Shown: in pieces, positions 25,874 through 34,798 of the stretch
Numbering within the stretch: position 1 is the stretch's first letter
Layout of the letters: each line of letters begins with the position of its first letter
From: Fidelibacterota bacterium MT.SAG.3
GTDB taxonomy: Bacteria; Fidelibacterota; SORT01
Assembly (NCBI GenBank): GCA_004402895.1
Contig: SORT01000009.1
Coordinates: 1 to 57,929, forward strand
Direction of reading: 5' to 3'
DNA: 57,929 nucleotides
Program-made: the position numbers and the translations under genes
Notes under the pieces: generated by a model
Told to the model about the DNA's origin: nothing
Seen by the model: only the letters and a program-made list of their open reading frames with translations
Database searches by the model: none

Positions 25874-28753
25874 TCAATCTTCTAAGACTTCTCTTATCTT
25901 CTTTCCGAGTGACGAGGCGGTAAACGGTTTCTGCAGGAAGAATAGACCTTCGTCTATTATCCCGTGTTTGGCGATCACATCGTCGGAATAGCCCGATATG
26001 AAAAGCACTTTCATATCCTTCCGTTTCTTGGCAAGTTTTTCGGAGAGTTCCCGCCCGTTCAATCCGGGCAGAATGAGGTCTGTCAAGAGGAGATTGATCT
26101 TATCCTTGTATTTACGTGAGATTTTCAGCGCTTCCGCGGAATCTGAAGCCTCTACAATCAAATATCCGAGCTCTTTGAGTATAAGCTTCAGAACCTCTCT
26201 GACCTCTTTGTCATCTTCTACGAGTAAAATGACCTCATTTCCGTGATAATCCTTTTCGGCGATAGTTTCATGTTTCAGCTCTTCCACCGGCTCATCGATC
26301 TTCGGCAGATATATCTCGAATGTGCTTCCTTTTCCAGGCACGCTATGGCAGGTTATCTCACCGTTGTGTTGTTTTACGATGCCGTAGACCACGGAAAGGC
26401 CGAGTCCGGTTCCGTGTCCTTTTTCCTTAGTAGTGAAAAACGGTTCGAATATATGTTCTCTTATTTCGTTGGTCATACCCGGACCGTCATCAATTACGGA
26501 TATGAGTACGTAATCGCCTGCTGCCAGTGCAAGACCCGCTTTTATCTGTTTATTGCTCACAGTTACGTTCTCAGTAAGAATGGTAACCGTACCTTTATCT
26601 CCAAGTGCATCCTTGGCGTTAATAACAAGATTTATCAGCACTTGTTCTACCTGGATAGGATCCGCTTTGATATTCCATAATCCCGAACTCGGTTTCATCT
26701 TTATGGAGATCCCATCGCCAATAGAGCGTTGGAGCAGATCACCGACAGAGAGGAGGGTAGTGTTGATATTTATTACATGCGGCTCAAGAACCTGTTTTCT
26801 TCCGAACGCCATCAATCTTGCCGTGAGTTGAGTGGCACGCGTGGCGCTTTTGTTTATTGTGTTCAGTGCATTTTTCAGCGGATCGTCGTCTTTGAGGCGG
26901 GAGAAATGCATCTGAGACAGGGCAAGAATAGGTGTCAGCGCATTGTTAAAATCATGTGCTATCCCGCCGGCAAGATTGCCTATAACTTCCATACGCTGCG
27001 CGTGACGGAGCTGTTCTTCGGCGTTGATCCTGTCTGTCATATCGGAGCCGATGCTTGCTGCGCCGAAAATTTTACCGGACGAATCTCTAAGAGGAGTGTT
27101 ATTCCAAGAGAATAGCAGATTATCCCCGTCTTTTGTAATAATTTCGTTATCAAAGTGAGAGGGTATTGAACCGGTGAGAACATTATCCAAAAACATTTTT
27201 CTTAAATTATTTCTTATCTCTTCGGGGAGGAAAATGTCGAACCAATTTTTCCCTAAAATGTCACTCTTCCTATGGCCTGTTTTTTCCAATAGGTAATCGT
27301 TGCAAAAGATGATATTACCTTCGAGATCAAGGAGAATGGCTATCATTTTAAGGTTTTCAAGTAGCTCGCGGAATCTCCGTTCAGTCTGGAGCAATGCTTC
27401 TTCAGATTGTTTATGTTGGGTTATATCCCTGATAATTCCCTGATAATGTAAAACCTTGCCATCGGCTGACGGTCTGATAGTCGCAGAGAGCAAACAGTCT
27501 ATAGCTTTTCCTTTTTTGTTTTTGAGTTTCAACTCGTAATCTCTGACAAAGCCGTTGGATTCTAAATCGTGAACGAATTTAAAACGGTCATCGGGATTGT
27601 GGTAAAGGTCTCTTGCGGTGATCTTCTTGATCTCTTCACGAGTGTAACCGAAGAGCTCCAAGCCCGACTCGTTTATCTCTATGAAGCGTCCATCAGGGCC
27701 GGTGACATAAATGACATCCCGCGATTCTTCAAATATTGAACGGTATCTTCGCTCGCTTTCAGCTAACGCAAATTCAGCAAGCTTTTGCTGTGTTATGTCT
27801 CTTGCGACAGCCTGAAAACCTCTTACTTTACCATCGACGATAATGGGTTGAACGTTTTGACCGAGCCATATTTCCGATCCGTCGCCTCTTATTACAGGGA
27901 ATTCGAAGTAGGTATTCGGAACTTTATCCCGAAACTGTTTCGTGTAGAATTTCAGAGCAATTTTGCGATAATCTTTCCTGATCAGACTCAGATAATTTTT
28001 TCCTAACAGCTCCTCTTTTGATAATTTCATGATGACGGAAGCATTAGGATTAAAGTAAGTTGAATTGCCTCTCCGATCGGTTTCATATATCATGTCGCTT
28101 GCATTATCGATAATGTGCCTGAATCGAGCTTCGCTTTCTTGGAGCGCCTTTTCCATTTTGGTTCTTTTTTTAATATCCCTCCGAAGTTTTTCCAATGCTT
28201 GATTGAGCTCGTCGGTGCGTTGCTTTACTTTATCTTCAAGTGATTTGTTGAGCGTGATGACTTCTTGTTCTATCTTTTTGCGGTTAGTGATATCCCTGGC
28301 AATTCCGAGAACAAGTCTGCGTCCTCCTATCTTGACGGGGTGAGCGCGTATTTCTAAATCGATCTTTGAGCCATCTTTTCTGTTAAAGGTGAACACGGAA
28401 GGTCCGGTAGGTTTTCCACGATCGTTAAGGAATAAATGTTTTGCCGCTTTGATTATCCCACCCACCGAAAGGAGTCTGAGCTGAAGGAAGTTTTTTCCGA
28501 TGAGTTCTTCCCGTTTGTATCCGGAAAGCTTTTCAGCCATCAAATTTCCGTCAATAAAATAGCCTTTTAGATCATAAAGAAAATATGCATCCGGCGCGTA
28601 GTCGAAAATTACGTTTAGTTCTTCAGAATTATAACCCTCTCCAAAGTAGCTGGAAATATTATCATTGATCGAGGATTTTTCCCCCGGTTCTTTCTCGTCG
28701 GTGAGTTCTAATTCTTTATCCGGTATCCCTTTCGTCTCTTGAGATTTTTTCAA
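25874..28753 (-). CDS. Hybrid sensor histidine kinase with four PAS domains and a C-terminal receiver
   Basis: 959 residues, no clear transmembrane helix, so a cytoplasmic sensor. Order: PAS1 (about 45-165), coiled coil rich in Glu/Lys/Gln (165-215), PAS2 (205-330), PAS3 (332-455), PAS4 (458-580), HisKA (about 590-660) with the phospho-His in [15 protein letters not shown], HATPase (N-box [13 protein letters not shown]-box [12 protein letters not shown]), and a receiver (about 840-957) with phospho-Asp in [13 protein letters not shown]. The [10 protein letters not shown] variant is typical of PAS hybrid kinases. The start is TTG with AAAGGT upstream. No partner regulator is adjacent. Signal unknown. 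A TerB-like gene diverges from it with an 18-bp palindrome between them. Confidence 0.92.
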   Translation of the reverse strand: MKKSQETKGIPDKELELTDEKEPGEKSSINDNISSYFGEGYNSEELNVIFDYAPDAYFLYDLKGYFIDGNLMAEKLSGYKREELIGKNFLQLRLLSVGGIIKAAKHLFLNDRGKPTGPSVFTFNRKDGSKIDLEIRAHPVKIGGRRLVLGIARDITNRKKIEQEVITLNKSLEDKVKQRTDELNQALEKLRRDIKKRTKMEKALQESEARFRHIIDNASDMIYETDRRGNSTYFNPNASVIMKLSKEELLGKNYLSLIRKDYRKIALKFYTKQFRDKVPNTYFEFPVIRGDGSEIWLGQNVQPIIVDGKVRGFQAVARDITQQKLAEFALAESERRYRSIFEESRDVIYVTGPDGRFIEINESGLELFGYTREEIKKITARDLYHNPDDRFKFVHDLESNGFVRDYELKLKNKKGKAIDCLLSATIRPSADGKVLHYQGIIRDITQHKQSEEALLQTERRFRELLENLKMIAILLDLEGNIIFCNDYLLEKTGHRKSDILGKNWFDIFLPEEIRNNLRKMFLDNVLTGSIPSHFDNEIITKDGDNLLFSWNNTPLRDSSGKIFGAASIGSDMTDRINAEEQLRHAQRMEVIGNLAGGIAHDFNNALTPILALSQMHFSRLKDDDPLKNALNTINKSATRATQLTARLMAFGRKQVLEPHVININTTLLSVGDLLQRSIGDGISIKMKPSSGLWNIKADPIQVEQVLINLVINAKDALGDKGTVTILTENVTVSNKQIKAGLALAAGDYVLISVIDDGPGMTNEIREHIFEPFFTTKEKGHGTGLGLSVVYGIVKQHNGEITCHSVPGKGSTFEIYLPKIDEPVEELKHETIAEKDYHGNEVILLVEDDKEVREVLKLILKELGYLIVEASDSAEALKISRKYKDKINLLLTDLILPGLNGRELSEKLAKKRKDMKVLFISGYSDDVIAKHGIIDEGLFFLQKPFTASSLGKKIREVLED

Positions 28754-29143
28754 TCAGAACCTTTTGTAATGAGCCATATTAACAACCCCAGCAGCTGAGC
28801 ATACCATAAAAAACAGTAGCATGATTTTGTATAACTTGTATTAAAATTTAATTATTAACACAAAATATAAAGCCCGACGTTCATTTTTAAAAGAGAAAAT
28901 ATAATAGAAAACAGCGTTATTCGTTTCATTTCTCTAAATATGTTTATTTTAGCTTGATATTACAAGAGTTAGAACGTTTTAAAACGTTCAATGTTTTTCC
29001 TATATCGGTTTCTTAAACGAATTAGATAACCATTCCTAAGCTGTTGAAAATGTGAGGTATATCAACAAAAATCGTCAATTTGACAGGGAACACACTCGGC
29101 TACTCTCGTCTGATTAGCTTGATTTAATGAGGAGAGGAGTAGA
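28754..29143. other. Divergent promoter region
   Basis: 390 bases between the kinase and the TerB-like gene, AT-rich, with the 18-bp palindrome at 28972-28989. Promoters are expected but I could not assign them confidently. Confidence 0.5.
28972..28989. promoter_or_regulatory. Perfect 18-bp palindrome, candidate operator
   Basis: GAACGTTTTAAAACGTTC reads identically on both strands. It lies between two divergent genes, 219 bases from the kinase start and 155 from the TerB-like start, and has no T-run to act as a terminator. Confidence 0.5.
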
Positions 29144-29518
29144 ATGAACGGTAAAAATAGATCACAGAGCGGACGAGAGGAGGAATCGAGGAGAGCATTT
29201 ATCGGACTTTGCATCGCAATGGCGGGGTGTGATTCAAAGATGGACATCAAAGAGATTTCGAAGCTCAGAAGAGTTATGGACAGATACGGATTTTCCGAGA
29301 AAGAAGTAGTGCGTGAACTAAAAGAATTTTCCAAAATGAATATCGAGGAGGCGTTACTATATGGAAGAAAGTGTATGGCAGCTCTTCCCGAGTTAGACGA
29401 GGATTTACAGAAGAGATTGTTGATTTCTCTTACAGAAATAGCCTTAGCTGAAGACGATTTTGAGGAGACCGAAATGAGTGTGATGAACACGGTCATGCAC
29501 CGGATCGGAAATGATTAG
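29144..29518 (+). CDS. TerB-like helical protein
   Basis: 124 residues, all-helical, without signal peptide. The two halves LCIAMAGCDSKMDIKEISKL and LTEIALAEDDFEETEMSVM carry the pattern (Ala-rich helix, Asp/acidic turn, helix) of the TerB/DjlA-N superfamily, in which the acidic turns can bind metal. The match is to the superfamily, not a characterised member. GAGGAGAGGAG precedes the ATG. It is transcribed away from the hybrid kinase and convergent with the membrane glycosyltransferase, from whose stop it is separated by 2 bases. Confidence 0.6.
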   Translation: MNGKNRSQSGREEESRRAFIGLCIAMAGCDSKMDIKEISKLRRVMDRYGFSEKEVVRELKEFSKMNIEEALLYGRKCMAALPELDEDLQKRLLISLTEIALAEDDFEETEMSVMNTVMHRIGND

Positions 29519-29520
29519 TT

Positions 29521-30810
29521 TCAGGGATCGGTTTTGAAAATCTCCTGAAGCCACCAGAAGATCGTCAAGTAAACGAAAGGTAAAAACAGTTGAGGATTCA
29601 CATACCAATCGCCGTAGAAATATTCCAAGTAAGCAAGAGAGCCGAAAACCGAATAGAGAAACATTTGTTTTCTGCCAATCTTAACTATCGACCCGAACGG
29701 CAGCAGCCAATAAAGATATTGAATTGCCCAACCGGGAGTCAACAGCAAGAATCCCATTAAAGAAATTTGTATAGCCTCGGGCAGTGATCTCCCTAAAGAT
29801 TTAGCTCGTGCCGCTAAGAGCGCAGAAGTCGTGAAAGCGATCAGCACAAACATACGTTTGTATTGCATGAGCTCAGTAAAAATTCCCGGAAAATATTCGT
29901 ATACCGAACCCCAGAATCCGAAATAACCGGAGCGGCTCATGTAGCCGAAGACCGTAGTTTCTATCAGGTCGGGATTGTAAATGTAGTAAGGACTTAGCAT
30001 GAATAGGAATATAAAGAGTGTCAAGAGGGGCAGTAACGCCATTTCCTTCCAACTTCTTGCGTAAAGTGTGAATGCGATCAAAGCAGGTAGAGTTATCTGT
30101 TTGACCGCTGTACCCAAAGCCGCCAGCAGGGACGAGAGCAGGTTCGGCCGACTGCTTGAGGAAATCGTCAGATAGTATGAACCTAACAAAGCGGTGAATG
30201 CTATCGAACCGAACTGCGGGTGAAAAATCGTTATTATCACCGTGAGCGGATTGAGAAAATATAATAGCTGAGCTTTCAGGCTATCCGTATAAGAATAATT
30301 CAATTTTTCCGTAATGGCTTTTATTATAAACAGCAGGATCAGATCGTTCAGCAAAAGTAAGATTCGAACGAATATATAAAAATAAATTCCGGTCAGATTG
30401 GAAAGATGCATCAGTGCGCCAAGCATGAGAGGCCAGATAGCTGTCCATGATACTCTGCCGGTTGCGTAAATGTCGCCTCCGTCGACCACCGTTTCCGCCA
30501 CCACTACCCAGGTGGACATATCAATTGTAGCAGAAGGTTGAACAGCTACAATTAGCCGGATCAAGATTCCGGCAGTGATCAAAAATTTCCAAGAAATGGC
30601 CAGGGAAGTCTCCGCTTTGCTCATAACGAACAGAGATGCGCTCATGCATGACAGCGCAATCGCTAAAAAGAGCGAGATCGATGAAAAGAGTGAGTTGATC
30701 GGCAATATAAACACGAGCGAAAAGAGAAATACGGAGAGGATAAATAACGGCCATATACTGATGTTTGATCTGTAAATTTGTACGATAATTTTATTCAATT
30801 TAAGATTCAA
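29521..30810 (-). CDS. Polytopic membrane glycosyltransferase, GT-C (GT87/DUF2029) type
   Basis: 429 residues with about ten hydrophobic segments. The first extracytoplasmic loop (ATIDMSTWVVVAETVVDGGD) has the acidic residue and GGDIY pattern of GT-C polyprenyl-phosphate-dependent mannosyl- or arabinosyltransferases such as GT87. HPQFGSIAFTALLG in a later loop also fits. The donor and acceptor are unknown; a cell-envelope glycan is likely. Start TTG 30810 has no good ribosome site, so the N-terminus is uncertain. The neighbouring genes give no pathway. Confidence 0.7.
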   Translation of the reverse strand: MNLKLNKIIVQIYRSNISIWPLFILSVFLFSLVFILPINSLFSSISLFLAIALSCMSASLFVMSKAETSLAISWKFLITAGILIRLIVAVQPSATIDMSTWVVVAETVVDGGDIYATGRVSWTAIWPLMLGALMHLSNLTGIYFYIFVRILLLLNDLILLFIIKAITEKLNYSYTDSLKAQLLYFLNPLTVIITIFHPQFGSIAFTALLGSYYLTISSSSRPNLLSSLLAALGTAVKQITLPALIAFTLYARSWKEMALLPLLTLFIFLFMLSPYYIYNPDLIETTVFGYMSRSGYFGFWGSVYEYFPGIFTELMQYKRMFVLIAFTTSALLAARAKSLGRSLPEAIQISLMGFLLLTPGWAIQYLYWLLPFGSIVKIGRKQMFLYSVFGSLAYLEYFYGDWYVNPQLFLPFVYLTIFWWLQEIFKTDP

Positions 30811-31196
30811 CTTCGTTATGAAATATCATTAAAAGGAATTTTACTCAAGATGATGATACAATAGTAATCATGAGCGAAGTGATCGTTATTCATGCTTGTA
30901 TTCTCTCCTTAATTAACAGGAAGAATAATAAGGAATATTTTTATGAACTGAAATGTTATATATTTTGGATTGAACCGGACACCTATTTCCTCTCCCCTTG
31001 AGGGGAGTGTCTGTCAGCTGTCGGACGAGCCTCTCCGACCCCAGCCCGACACCGGTCTGGCGGGGAGGCTAACAATAATGGTGAACCGAACCTATAGAAT
31101 CGATTATTCAAGTGAGACTAATAAACACAGTTTAATTCTGCTCACACAGGCTGTGATAATGACTTTAAAATATTGGGAAAGGGGGGAAGGCTGATA
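30811..31196. other. Gap holding an R4 repeat
   Basis: AT-rich on the left; R4 copy c lies at 30989-31070. A short open frame across the repeat is not a gene. Confidence 0.5.
30989..31070. repeat. R4 palindromic repeat, copy c
   Basis: Begins TCTCCCCTTGAGGGGAGTG, as copies a and d do, and then diverges into CAGCTGTCGGACGAGCC and GCGGGGAGGCT. The conserved first hairpin with variable second part is typical of a REP-like family. Confidence 0.65.
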
Positions 31197-31489
31197 TCAA
31201 CCCAGACTCAAACTCTCCACATTCGATATTACCAACTCTTTTACCGGTTGGAACTCGGGGATATGAGTAATGGAGTATTTGATCGTCTCCCCGGTAATAG
31301 GGTCGCTTTCCGCAACTTTCGAGTGCATCGAATATTTGAAAGATCCAAGCCCCTTAAGGGTGACACTTCCTTGGTCATTTAAGGCAATTTTCATGTTGGT
31401 TGCCAAGGACTTGATTACTTTCGCAGTCTTGTTCCAACGGAAACACCGCAATCATGGGCTACAGCCCGAATGAGGTGTTTATCGTTCAT
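31197..31489 (-). pseudogene. HU/IHF-family DNA-binding protein, frameshifted
   Basis: From ATG 31489 (AGGGAGGG upstream) the protein starts MNDKHLIRAVAHDCGVSVGT, a normal HU N-terminus, but this frame stops after 24 residues. The rest continues in the neighbouring frame: TAKVIKSLATNMKIALNDQG, then VTLKGLGSFKYS, DPITGETIKY and HIPEFQPVKELV, which match the HU arm and C-terminal helices. One missing base near 31425-31432 (for example one A of GGAACAAAG) explains the break. Restored, it would be 97 residues, normal for HU. It may be a real mutation, a sequencing error or translational recoding. Two operator-like palindromes lie upstream. Confidence 0.75.
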
Positions 31490-31632
31490 TTATTCCCTCC
31501 CTTTTGCCCAAAATCTTTTAGATTGAATTCATCTATTTTAAAGGCAATAGTTGTGCCAATCTATGCTGTCGAGTGTTTTTGGCTTAGACTCTATATCACT
31601 GATTTAAATTAGACCGTTGAATCGAGAAATAT

Positions 31633-31677
31633 CGGCAATATATTGCCGCTTTAAGATGCAAAACGGTAATATACTGC
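31633..31677. promoter_or_regulatory. Two related palindromic sites upstream of the HU-like gene
   Basis: CGGCAATATATTGCCG is an exact 16-bp palindrome. CGGTAATATACTGC, read on the other strand, matches 12 of 14 positions of it. The sites start 31 bases apart, about three helical turns, as for a dimer-of-dimers repressor. Located 145 to 190 bases upstream of the HU-like start. Confidence 0.45.
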
Positions 31678-31716
31678 ACATTTCACATTTGAGGCTCAAA
31701 GCAGGGGAGAAAGAAT

Positions 31717-31770
31717 ATGCTCCGCATATTCGGTTGCGCCATGAAAAATGAACCTCAGTATGCGGAGCAT
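31717..31770. repeat. Inverted repeat with embedded palindrome
   Basis: ATGCTCCGCATA (31717-31728) and TATGCGGAGCAT (31759-31770) are exact reverse complements. The left arm is itself within GAATATGC TCC GCATATTC. It could form a hairpin just downstream of the pilin-like gene that ends at 31811. Confidence 0.5.
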
Positions 31771-31810
31771 TGTGGTTGTTGGGGATGTCTAAAAATTTAA
31801 ATGGGATGGC

Positions 31811-32308
31811 TCATTTAACTATCCTATCGAGTGAAGGCATTCTCACCGGTTGCCAGGAGACGATGCCGTCCTTGTTGATTATTGCAGAAAATTCTAATCC
31901 TGTATAATTACCTCTTGCTATGAGCGTGAACTGCTCACCTGTAATATCTGCTACTTCATAGGTGCCCCATTCATAAGTCGAATCGATGGCGAAGTTCGTA
32001 ATATCGGAATGGGTGATGATCTTTGGAGCGTCCATACCTCTGGATACCGGCGTTCTCCAATACAATTTTGAAACTTCCGATATTTCCTGCACTCCCTGCA
32101 TGAGTTGGTTAAATTCCATTAAAAGGACTTTTCGCTCTATGTTAAAGTCAGCGAGCAGATACTCATATTGTCCGTAAATCTTGTCCTGAAATATTTCGTT
32201 CTCAACCTTTACTTCGTTTATTACATACCAACCGATGCCGGACGTAATTAAGATCCCGAATATCGATATTACCAATACCACCATTGCTGATTTATTTTGA
32301 TTCATCAT
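31811..32308 (-). CDS. Pilin-like membrane-anchored protein 2
   Basis: 165 residues. A short N-terminus (MMNQNKSA) is followed by one hydrophobic helix (MVVLVISIFGILITSGIGW), a long helical segment and a C-terminal domain that contains LYWRTPVSRGM. This YWR-xP pattern also occurs in the neighbour at 32448 (AYWRKPAALGGG), and helix-YWR-beta order is the same, so they are likely paralogs. The N-terminus is shaped like a type IV pilin/pseudopilin helix, but the usual Glu5 is not evident. Start could be Met1 or Met2 (AGGAAACTCT upstream). It follows the other gene at about 140 bases on the same strand. Role in a pilus or secretion filament is inferred only. Confidence 0.55.
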   Translation of the reverse strand: MMNQNKSAMVVLVISIFGILITSGIGWYVINEVKVENEIFQDKIYGQYEYLLADFNIERKVLLMEFNQLMQGVQEISEVSKLYWRTPVSRGMDAPKIITHSDITNFAIDSTYEWGTYEVADITGEQFTLIARGNYTGLEFSAIINKDGIVSWQPVRMPSLDRIVK

Positions 32309-32447
32309 AGAGTTTCCTCTTTATTGTTCGTTAGAGTTAAGTTTTCAATAATTCGGTTCATATCTATTAGCTCCCGTTTTGAGTCGTTGGCGGCAGAGGG
32401 AGCTGCCGCCGTAATATCTGACTCGTTAGATCCTATCATTCACTCAC

Positions 32448-32834
32448 TTATGGCATTGTTATCGTTGGAGTTCCCGAAACCCCATTCTGAGTCACTAGTG
32501 CAACTATTATAACACCTTCATTTGCTCCTGTTGCTGTAAGCGTAAAACTTGTTACTGCAGGCGCTGACAAAACGTAGGTTCCATTTGCATTTGATGAATC
32601 GGCTCCAAATACCACAACATCGGTTACAGCGGAAAAATCTCTCGCTCCACCGCCGAGTGCGGCGGGTTTACGCCAATATGCCGCTGCCGTTGATGCGATA
32701 TTATTTACATCCTGGAGTAGCGCGTCTCTTTCCGCGTTGATCGCGCCTGTAGTGAACATATTAATTCCTACCACTACTGCAACTCCGACGATTATAGTAC
32801 CGAGTACAATAAGCAGTAATTGTTGTTGACCCAT
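32448..32834 (-). CDS. Pilin-like protein with MGQQQ N-terminus
   Basis: 128 residues. MGQQQLLLIVLGTIIVGVAV is a hydrophobic helix starting directly after a two-residue leader, resembling a processed type IV pilin without a long basic leader or Glu5. A helix (about 30-52), AYWRKPAALGGGARDFSAVT and a small beta domain follow. In my general experience this N-terminal style is common in FCB-phylum proteins. AGGAGAAGAA precedes the ATG. It is the upstream member of a tandem pair with 31811-32308 and shares the YWR-xP segment. No prepilin peptidase or pilus motor gene is near. Confidence 0.6.
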   Translation of the reverse strand: MGQQQLLLIVLGTIIVGVAVVVGINMFTTGAINAERDALLQDVNNIASTAAAYWRKPAALGGGARDFSAVTDVVVFGADSSNANGTYVLSAPAVTSFTLTATGANEGVIIVALVTQNGVSGTPTITMP

Positions 32835-33286
32835 GATTCTTCTCCTTTTACCTTGTTTTTTGTTTTTTCATAATGTTACTGTTCATATTCCGCCTAACAA
32901 CACAACGCTGGTAAAATCCGTATCCGATCCTGACTCTCCTGATACCCGTTTAATTTACCGCTCATCATTTTTCCATCTCTGTTCATGCCACAAAGATATA
33001 AATGTAAAACTATAGTGATATGACACAGAGCACGTTATACACGATTTAGGCGGTTTGCACGCTAATTCTGTGACTTGTATCATAAAAACAGGAGAACTTA
33101 TGTTATCCAAGTCACAATCGGTTCAGATCTAAATGTATATGTGAAATATGAAAGTAAATATCAGCTCCCGTTTCATTTTTAGTTTTCACCCTGAATTGAG
33201 CACAAATTATGCCGAAAAGTTAAGAAAATTCTAAATTATATCTTGACTATTTACAGGGGCATGATAAGTTTACGCAGCTGTGAAAT
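32835..33286. other. Gap between pilin-like gene and tRNA cluster
   Basis: About 450 bases. The right end carries the tRNA promoter (33243-33270). The left part should hold the pilin-like promoter but no box stands out; I looked for a sigma-54 pattern and did not find one. Confidence 0.5.
33243..33270 (+). promoter_or_regulatory. Promoter of the tRNA-Thr(UGU)-Tyr-Gly cluster
   Basis: TTGACT (33243-33248), 16-base spacer, TAAGTT (33265-33270). The first tRNA starts 17 bases after the -10 box. Confidence 0.55.
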
Positions 33287-33359
33287 GCCACCATAGCTCA
33301 GTTGGAAGAGCAGGGGTTTTGTAAACCTCAGGTCGCGGGTTCGAATCCTGCTGGTGGCT
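33287..33359 (+). tRNA. tRNA-Thr(UGU)
   Basis: 73-base cloverleaf: acceptor GCCACCA pairs with TGGTGGC, D-arm AGCTCAGTTGGAAGAGC, anticodon loop TTTGTAA with anticodon TGT, T-arm GCGGGTTCGAATCCTGC. CCA is not encoded. First of three clustered tRNAs in the order Thr-Tyr-Gly. Confidence 0.95.
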
Positions 33360-33369
33360 CTGATTAGAA

Positions 33370-33452
<83 letters not shown>

Positions 33453-33483
33453 CGAATTGTAATGTGGAGTAAGAATCCTATTA

Positions 33484-33526
33484 TTCCCCTCTAAGAAGAG
33501 GGGTGCCTCGCAGAGGCGGGATGTGT
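33484..33526. repeat. R4 palindromic repeat between tRNA-Tyr and tRNA-Gly
   Basis: CCCCTCT AAGA AGAGGGG hairpin followed by TGCCTCGCAGAGGCGGGATG, the same second hairpin as in copy a. It separates two tRNAs that are adjacent in E. coli. Confidence 0.65.
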
Positions 33527-33533
33527 AAGAATT

Positions 33534-33585
33534 GTGCGGTCAGGGCTCCGAAGGAGTGTCTTTGACATAAACCCTGACCCGCACT
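33534..33585. repeat. R3 palindromic repeat, expanded copy
   Basis: GTGCGGTCAGGGC opens and GCCC-like ACCCTGACCCGCAC closes, with a 25-base interior containing CTCCGAAGGAG. The arms are the R3 ends; the loop is longer than in the other copies. Confidence 0.6.
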
Positions 33586-33594
33586 GAAAAGATT

Positions 33595-33665
33595 GCGAGA
33601 GTAGCTCAGTGGTAGAGCCCCGGCCTTCCAAGCCGGATACGCGGGTTCGATCCCCGTCTCTCGCT
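33595..33665 (+). tRNA. tRNA-Gly(UCC)
   Basis: 71-base cloverleaf: acceptor GCGAGAG pairs with CTCTCGC, the anticodon loop CTTCCAA gives TCC, T-arm GCGGGTTCGATCCCCGT. It is the third tRNA of the cluster; the expected next tRNA-Thr(GGU) lies 6 kb away at 39680. Confidence 0.95.
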
Positions 33666-33768
33666 CAAATAAAATCTCATTAACTTTCCGAAGATTTTTC
33701 CAACTGTTTTTTCGTGTATTATAGTGATCTTCAGGTGGCATATTGCGGTCACACTATCGGCAAGAGAA

Positions 33769-34203
33769 TTATTGCTTGGTATATTCAATCACGGTAAAGG
33801 TTGTGTAACCACCTTTTGTCTCACTACTCGTCAAGGTAAGCTTATTGCCCGATATAGAATATTCATAAACGTCATCACCATCACCCGCCCCATACATAGT
33901 GAGCGTATCTCCATCAACCCACCAGCCGCCTGAGTCCGTTTGTGTTTCATCAGGATATTTGATTTCCGCTGACCATCTGTTATCATCGCTGATAGTTATG
34001 GTAAATTGCAAGTCATTAACGAATGTATACACGAAAGTAGAATCAGGATTTGAGATCGATCCCCAATAAATAGTGAATTTCTCCGCTTTCCACGTGCCAA
34101 CTAATTCGTGAGTTTCCGGCGCCGTTATCTTGTCCTCACCACATGCAGAAAAGATTGATAATGCCAATGATAGCATCAAGATTAAGATTTTCAAAGAATA
34201 CAT
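33769..34203 (-). CDS. Lipocalin-like lipoprotein
   Basis: 144 residues. The signal ends LSIFSACGED, so Cys21 is likely lipidated. The mature part starts with ELVGTWKAEKFTIYWG, the GTW motif that opens lipocalin-like and DUF-type eight-stranded barrels, and consists of alternating beta strands (about 32-144). Ligand unknown. First gene of the insert that separates tRNA-Gly from tRNA-Thr and on the opposite strand to them. Confidence 0.65.
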   Translation of the reverse strand: MYSLKILILMLSLALSIFSACGEDKITAPETHELVGTWKAEKFTIYWGSISNPDSTFVYTFVNDLQFTITISDDNRWSAEIKYPDETQTDSGGWWVDGDTLTMYGAGDGDDVYEYSISGNKLTLTSSETKGGYTTFTVIEYTKQ

Positions 34204-34318
34204 TATCTAACTTCCTCTATTGCAAATATAATTGTCAATACGGCTCCACCAATCTAGCTACTTCTTTAGCATAAGTCAAATATTACCTGAGTAAATGGTT
34301 CTTACCGTTTCTAATTAT

Positions 34319-34360
34319 GTGATTTTATCTGGACGAGGAGAATGATGTGATTGAAATAGA
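34319..34360 (+). repeat. Dispersed repeat R1, copy D (degenerate)
   Basis: GTGATTTTATCTGGACGAGG followed by AGAATGATGTGATTGAAATAG aligns with R1 over its length with several substitutions. Its presence links this insert to the 740-7500 accessory block. Confidence 0.5.
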
Positions 34361-34461
34361 GGATCCCGTCTCTCTCTTAACATAGTTTAATTTAAGTAAT
34401 CATTTATCTTGCGGAGGATTTCACAAATTGGTATCTTCCTTCTTTAACAATGGAGGTTCCA

Positions 34462-34692
34462 GTGCCTGAACAGAAAAATGTAGGTCAGCTTGACGGTATA
34501 ATAAGGATAATTTTAGGGTTCGGCTGTGTAGGGTTGGTCGTTTTTCATTTCATTGGTGATGGTATTCTCCCGATCTATGGACTCATACCGGTGCTGATCC
34601 TTATCCCGTATTTCCTTAAAACCGGATATACTAAAGTATGCCCGATTATGAAAGCGATGAATGTTTCAACGATAAAAAGCGATGAAGCATAA
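34462..34692 (+). CDS. DUF2892-type small membrane protein
   Basis: 76 residues from GTG 34462, which has GGAGG 5 bases upstream (34452-34456). The ATG at 34450 overlaps that site, so I prefer the GTG. KNVGQLDGIIRIILGFGCVG and KTGYTKVCPIMKAM are the ends of the DUF2892 (YgaP-type) two-helix hairpin with a CP motif. Inner membrane, function unknown. Confidence 0.7.
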   Translation: MPEQKNVGQLDGIIRIILGFGCVGLVVFHFIGDGILPIYGLIPVLILIPYFLKTGYTKVCPIMKAMNVSTIKSDEA

Positions 34693-34798
34693 TCGATGAC
34701 ATCCGAGCCTCATTGACGTCATTAACCGATTTAATTCGCTGAAGCAGGAAAGTTGAACCAATAGATTTTGTCCATATTAGAAGAATGAGTACTAAGAG

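Larger units (their letters stand above)
31490..31810. other. Palindrome-rich region upstream of the HU-like gene
   Basis: Contains an exact 16-bp palindrome (31633-31648), a related imperfect one 31 bases on (31664-31677) and a 12-base inverted repeat (31717-31728 with 31759-31770). No gene. Confidence 0.5.

Noticed and set aside
30970-31194. Open frame across the R4 copy
   Set aside because: Coding content comes from the palindromes; no ribosome site.
33481-33788. Minus-strand frames reading through tRNA-Gly
   Set aside because: They run antisense through a clear tRNA and the R3/R4 repeats.
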